A stretch of DNA of 64,000 nucleotides from NCBI RefSeq assembly GCF_014636295.1, contig NZ_BMEC01000010.1:1-64000 (forward strand). Direction: 5' to 3'. Below, piece by piece: positions 60,815-64,000 of this stretch. The stretch is from Marivirga lumbricoides. GTDB lineage: Bacteria; Bacteroidota; Bacteroidia; Cytophagales; Cyclobacteriaceae. A program made the position numbers and the translations under genes. The notes below the pieces were generated by a model. It was not told the origin of the DNA. It did not search any database and saw only the letters and a program-made list of their open reading frames with translations. The first letter of the stretch is position 1. Each line of letters starts with the position of its first letter.

Positions 60815-61767
60815 ACGGACCGTTTAATGACGTAAATTGCTAGTCTGATTCTTCTTTCTAAAGATACACCTTGAAATTTCCTAAAAATGATTATTCTAAG
60901 AGCAACTTTATACTGTTTAAAATAAATAATTTGCCCTATCTGTTTCTCAAACAGATCGTCCCTACTAGTAGTTTCCTTGAATTTTGCTTTTATTTTGTTT
61001 TCAAGTTTATTTAGACCATCCTTATCATTTTTTTCTAACAAATTTGTACCAGTTCTAAGATATGTATTTAATAGTCTTTCAGTGATTTGATGAATATAAA
61101 ACTTTCTTTCAGTTTTTACTTGAGTCTTTGTAATGGAATTTATATTCAATTCATAATAATAAAGGTGTTCTTCTAGGTTTTTAAACTTATAATTTAATAC
61201 GATTTTTGAAGACCAATAAAGATCTTCATTTCCGTCATTTTGGAAGAAGGAATTAAAGTAGCCTAAATCTTGTAAAATACTACTGACCAAAAATAATGTA
61301 CCCGGAAGAAAGAGATATTGCTGTGGGATAGCTTTTTTTATCATACTGTAACCTACAGGTAGACTGGATTTTTCAATTTCTTTATCTTGAATAGTTTTTA
61401 TAAATTGGGTACCGCATGCTTTGTATTCAGAATTGGTTGTTAAAAAATGAATTTGTTTCTCCATTCTTTCGGGATGAGACCAATCGTCTGCATCTTGGAA
61501 CATAATAAAATCGCCTTTTACTTGATCTAAAAGAAAGTTCCTTGCATGAACCACCCCTTTATTTTCCTCATTGTGGTAAACATGTATTCTATTATCCGAA
61601 TATGTAGAAATAATGTCACTAGTTTTATCTTTGGATCCATCGTTGTAAATTAATATCTCAAAATCTTGATAGGTTTGGTTTAAAATCGAATCTAAGCATC
61701 TTTTAATGTATTTCTCAACATTATAGGCTGGAATTATTACACTAATGGAGGGGTTTTTACAATTCAA
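60805..61767 (-). CDS. Family 2 glycosyltransferase
   Basis: 320 aa. ISVIIPAYNVEKYIKRCLDS, FEILIYNDGSKDKTSD and DFIMFQDADDWSHPERM form a standard GT-A core, the last with the DxD metal site. A helical, Lys-rich C-terminus is typical for the family. It overlaps its neighbours by 10 and 11 bases, so translation is chained along the cluster. Confidence 0.9.
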   Translation of the reverse strand: MNCKNPSISVIIPAYNVEKYIKRCLDSILNQTYQDFEILIYNDGSKDKTSDIISTYSDNRIHVYHNEENKGVVHARNFLLDQVKGDFIMFQDADDWSHPERMEKQIHFLTTNSEYKACGTQFIKTIQDKEIEKSSLPVGYSMIKKAIPQQYLFLPGTLFLVSSILQDLGYFNSFFQNDGNEDLYWSSKIVLNYKFKNLEEHLYYYELNINSITKTQVKTERKFYIHQITERLLNTYLRTGTNLLEKNDKDGLNKLENKIKAKFKETTSRDDLFEKQIGQIIYFKQYKVALRIIIFRKFQGVSLERRIRLAIYVIKRSVWK

Positions 61768-62794
61768 CTAATATTTTCTTAAAACTGTTTTTTGTGTCCC
61801 AAAAATGGACTTTAAGTATTCTATAAGCAGTATAATCCATCATTTTTTTTAATGGAGCATTAATTTTTGATCTCTTGTAGTAACCTAATTTCAAATAACT
61901 ATCCCATAGTTTGAAATACCATTTTCTATTTAACTTCCATTTATAATTTGTATTCCAAACTTCTTCTGCTTTTTGCTTTTCACCTAACTCTAAAAAGAAA
62001 ATACTTAATCTAAAAAGCCATAGCATAAAAAATTTTTCAAGCTTTAAAGATTTTATTTGCATCTCATTTTTCTTCCATACTTTAGTCACAATTTTATATC
62101 GAGAAAATAACTGTTTCTTCGTGTTCTCAATTTTCCCAATAGAATCAAATTGATGATCGACCCTAAAATAGGAATCTGGAGAATTATCAAATGTTTTAAA
62201 TTTAAGCCCTAGAAGCAATGAATTAATATGAATTTCCCAATCTTGCCAACAAAGTGCTTCCTCATCCCACCCTCCATTAATATTAAAAGCTTCTCTACTC
62301 CATATTACAGACAAAGTGGCCCATGGCGTATCACCTTGCATAAATCTTTCAATTGGAGATATATTTGATTTTGTTAAGTGATTCCATTTAAGATTAAAAT
62401 CACCTGGTGAAGATTTAAAACCTAAACAGTTAAATACGAGAAAGTCATAGTCGCTATATTTCATGAAATTTGATACTCTAATTGCTATACAGTCATCCTT
62501 TAAAAGATCATCCGAATCAAGGAAAATAATATAATCCCCCTTCGAGTTTTCAATACCAATATTTCTACAAGTACTTGCTCCTTTCGGGCTTCTTTCTCTT
62601 GAAAATAGTTTAATTCGAAAATCCTTTTTTATTCTTCTTTCAATAGTATTTATTGTGTCATCTGTACTTCCATCATCAACAACTATACATTCCCAGTTTT
62701 CATAGGTTTGATTAATCACAGAATCTAGTGTTTCACTAATTAAAGTTTCGCGATTGAAAGAAGGTATTATAATTGAAACTAAAGGGTTTGTCAT
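61757..62794 (-). CDS. Family 2 glycosyltransferase
   Basis: 345 aa. VSIIIPSFNRETLISETLDS, WECIVVDDGSTDDTIN and YIIFLDSDDLLKDDCIA are the GT-A motifs, and GGWDEEALCWQDWEIHINSL is the catalytic ED-like region. The C-terminal 120 residues are helical and aromatic. It overlaps the methyltransferase-like gene by 4 bases. Confidence 0.9.
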   Translation of the reverse strand: MTNPLVSIIIPSFNRETLISETLDSVINQTYENWECIVVDDGSTDDTINTIERRIKKDFRIKLFSRERSPKGASTCRNIGIENSKGDYIIFLDSDDLLKDDCIAIRVSNFMKYSDYDFLVFNCLGFKSSPGDFNLKWNHLTKSNISPIERFMQGDTPWATLSVIWSREAFNINGGWDEEALCWQDWEIHINSLLLGLKFKTFDNSPDSYFRVDHQFDSIGKIENTKKQLFSRYKIVTKVWKKNEMQIKSLKLEKFFMLWLFRLSIFFLELGEKQKAEEVWNTNYKWKLNRKWYFKLWDSYLKLGYYKRSKINAPLKKMMDYTAYRILKVHFWDTKNSFKKILVEL

Positions 62795-63519
62795 TTTCTT
62801 ACTAAGCCTTTACCTAATCCTTTTCCAATGTTTATAATTCCCTCAATCTTAATACTTTTCATAGATTTCCATTTTCTCAGAATTTGAATTTCACTATCAC
62901 GAAAAGCGTCATCTAAAAACCATACTGCTTTATTTGCACAATATTTTAATATTGAAGGAATTGTATTTTTTCTAATCATCCATCCTCCGAATGGAGCGTC
63001 AATTAATATAAATTCTAATTCTATATTTGCAAATATATTTTTTGAAATCAACTCCTCTAGTTTAAAGCCTTCTTTATCCACTTCAACATATATAGGTTTA
63101 AAATCAACATTTTTCGGGACATGAATGCTTTCAATTGTTTTGCTTAAAAATGAATTATCCTGATCAATAGTGTAAAGCGTAAAATTAGTTGTAGGGTATT
63201 TAGAAAAATAGTGCATGAATAAAACTGTACTTGTACCACTTCCAAATTCAAAAATTACATTGGGTTTATGATGATTCAGTTCTTCCCATAAAAAGTTTAA
63301 AACTTCAGCATCCAGTGTCCATTTATTTGATTGATCTAAATTAATTATATTTTGCAATTCAGTATTTAAACTTTTATTTTCATAAATACATTCTAATTCA
63401 CTCTCTGAAGGACTGAGAGAATTGCTTTTGTTACCATATATTTTATTTTTAAGAAATTGTGTTAATCTCCAATACCAAAGAGGCATTAGTTTTCCTTTTG
63501 CCATTTCTTGTATTAACAT
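62791..63519 (-). CDS. SAM-dependent methyltransferase-like protein
   Basis: 242 aa. VIFEFGSGTSTVLFMHYFSK is a class I SAM-binding motif I, followed by LYTIDQDNSFL (motif II, acidic) and FILIDAPFGGWMIRKNTIP (motif IV region), then AVWFLDDAFRDSE. The N-terminus is basic, and MAKGKLMPLWYW, five residues in, is an alternative start. Likely modifies a sugar or lipid intermediate of the cluster. It overlaps the Wzt C-terminal-domain gene by 7 bases. Confidence 0.75.
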   Translation of the reverse strand: MLIQEMAKGKLMPLWYWRLTQFLKNKIYGNKSNSLSPSESELECIYENKSLNTELQNIINLDQSNKWTLDAEVLNFLWEELNHHKPNVIFEFGSGTSTVLFMHYFSKYPTTNFTLYTIDQDNSFLSKTIESIHVPKNVDFKPIYVEVDKEGFKLEELISKNIFANIELEFILIDAPFGGWMIRKNTIPSILKYCANKAVWFLDDAFRDSEIQILRKWKSMKSIKIEGIINIGKGLGKGLVRK

Positions 63520-64000
63520 ATACTATAGTTGTGATTTAGTAAAAATTGTGCTTTACCTAGTCTAGGTAATCGCCCATTATGATAAAAATCACCTGTTTCT
63601 ACATCAAAAGTAAAAATATCCTTCAACCAATCTTCCAAGATATCTTTTGTAGTCATAAAAAAAGTGAGACTGTATCGACCTTCCATCAAAGGTAAATTTT
63701 GAATATTGATATCAATAGTATTTTTACCAGGTATCAATTCGATAGGGTGATTTGAAAAGTAATTTGACAAATGTATAATTCTATTATTTAATGAGTCATC
63801 CACTCCAACTGCAATTTCTACATTTTTTAATGACTCTTGTGAATTATTTTCAATTTTCAATCTGAAAACAGCATTTGAACCGATAGTGAAAAACTCTACG
63901 TTTTCTCCATTTTCAATAATTTCAATACTCTGTATTTTAGCGATTCCTCTTCCTTCTCTTATTTGACTATCAGAAATGTATTTTTTGCCATTCAAATCAC
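63513..64000 (-). CDS. wzt: Wzt-type ABC transporter ATPase, C-terminal carbohydrate-binding domain (5' part outside window)
   Basis: The frame is open to the right edge (the last codons read Asp-Leu-Asn-Gly-Lys), so the gene continues beyond the window. The visible 160 residues form a beta sandwich of the Wzt_C type: GIAKIQSIEIIENGENVEFF, VFRLKIENNSQESLKNVEIA and NTIDINIQNLPLMEGRYSLT. In O-antigen exporters this domain reads the terminal sugar modification. An FkbM methyltransferase in the same operon suits a chain-end cap recognised by this domain. The ATPase half is not seen. Confidence 0.8.
   Translation of the reverse strand, partial: DLNGKKYISDSQIREGRGIAKIQSIEIIENGENVEFFTIGSNAVFRLKIENNSQESLKNVEIAVGVDDSLNNRIIHLSNYFSNHPIELIPGKNTIDINIQNLPLMEGRYSLTFFMTTKDILEDWLKDIFTFDVETGDFYHNGRLPRLGKAQFLLNHNYSIC

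Overview
The window looks like a chromosome segment of a Bacteroidota bacterium, probably order Cytophagales. Reasons: AT-rich DNA, promoters of the TTTG / TAnnTTTG type (before tRNA-Phe, tRNA-Arg and dinB), weak or absent Shine-Dalgarno sites, and a very large PKD-repeat protein with a type IX secretion (T9SS) C-terminal sorting domain. The genus cannot be named from the sequence alone.

Layout. 1-3.8 kb is a scrap zone: the last 44 residues of a tyrosine recombinase, about 1.4 kb of hairpin-rich non-coding DNA, an orphan Rhs-core/metzincin toxin with a lipoprotein partner, and a frame-broken IS1-family transposase. 3.9-8.2 kb is a translesion pair, dinB-dnaE, under two LexA-like palindromes. 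8.75-13.9 kb is a defence island: a CBASS operon (57-aa basic protein, CD-NTase, TIR-STING effector) closed by a strong terminator, an XRE remnant, and a KAP P-loop NTPase. 14.1-42.6 kb reads as one mobile element coded almost wholly on the minus strand. Its parts are an early module (54-aa basic protein, RadC, a fused C5/N6 DNA methyltransferase, a RecA/DnaB-like ATPase, two membrane coiled-coil proteins); a three-gene cargo operon (PD-(D/E)XK nuclease, SF1 helicase, Mrr-like nuclease fused to a STAND ATPase); a 'late' module of about 20 small genes (cell-wall enzymes, many one-helix membrane proteins, several small beta-rich proteins, and annexin-like, transglutaminase and LEA14-like proteins); and a control module (HTH proteins, a membrane protein ending in a C2H2 zinc finger, a candidate replication initiator). 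No terminase, portal, tail or conjugation gene is visible, so the late module may encode a tailless membrane-containing virion or another undescribed particle.

42.8-46.1 kb holds tRNA-Arg(CCT), a tRNA 3'-half scar, and a two-gene cassette between a truncated and an intact RAYT (REP-associated) transposase with REP-like hairpins. 46.1-52.4 kb is ordinary chromosome: an AI-2E-family permease, a VOC protein, a two-gene Fe-S oxidoreductase, tRNA-Phe and a histidine kinase. 52.5-64 kb, all on the minus strand, holds the T9SS PKD protein and a tightly overlapped polysaccharide cluster of glycosyltransferases, an FkbM methyltransferase and the C-terminal domain of a Wzt-type ABC transporter ATPase cut by the window end.

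All functions are read from motifs by eye; no database search was possible.
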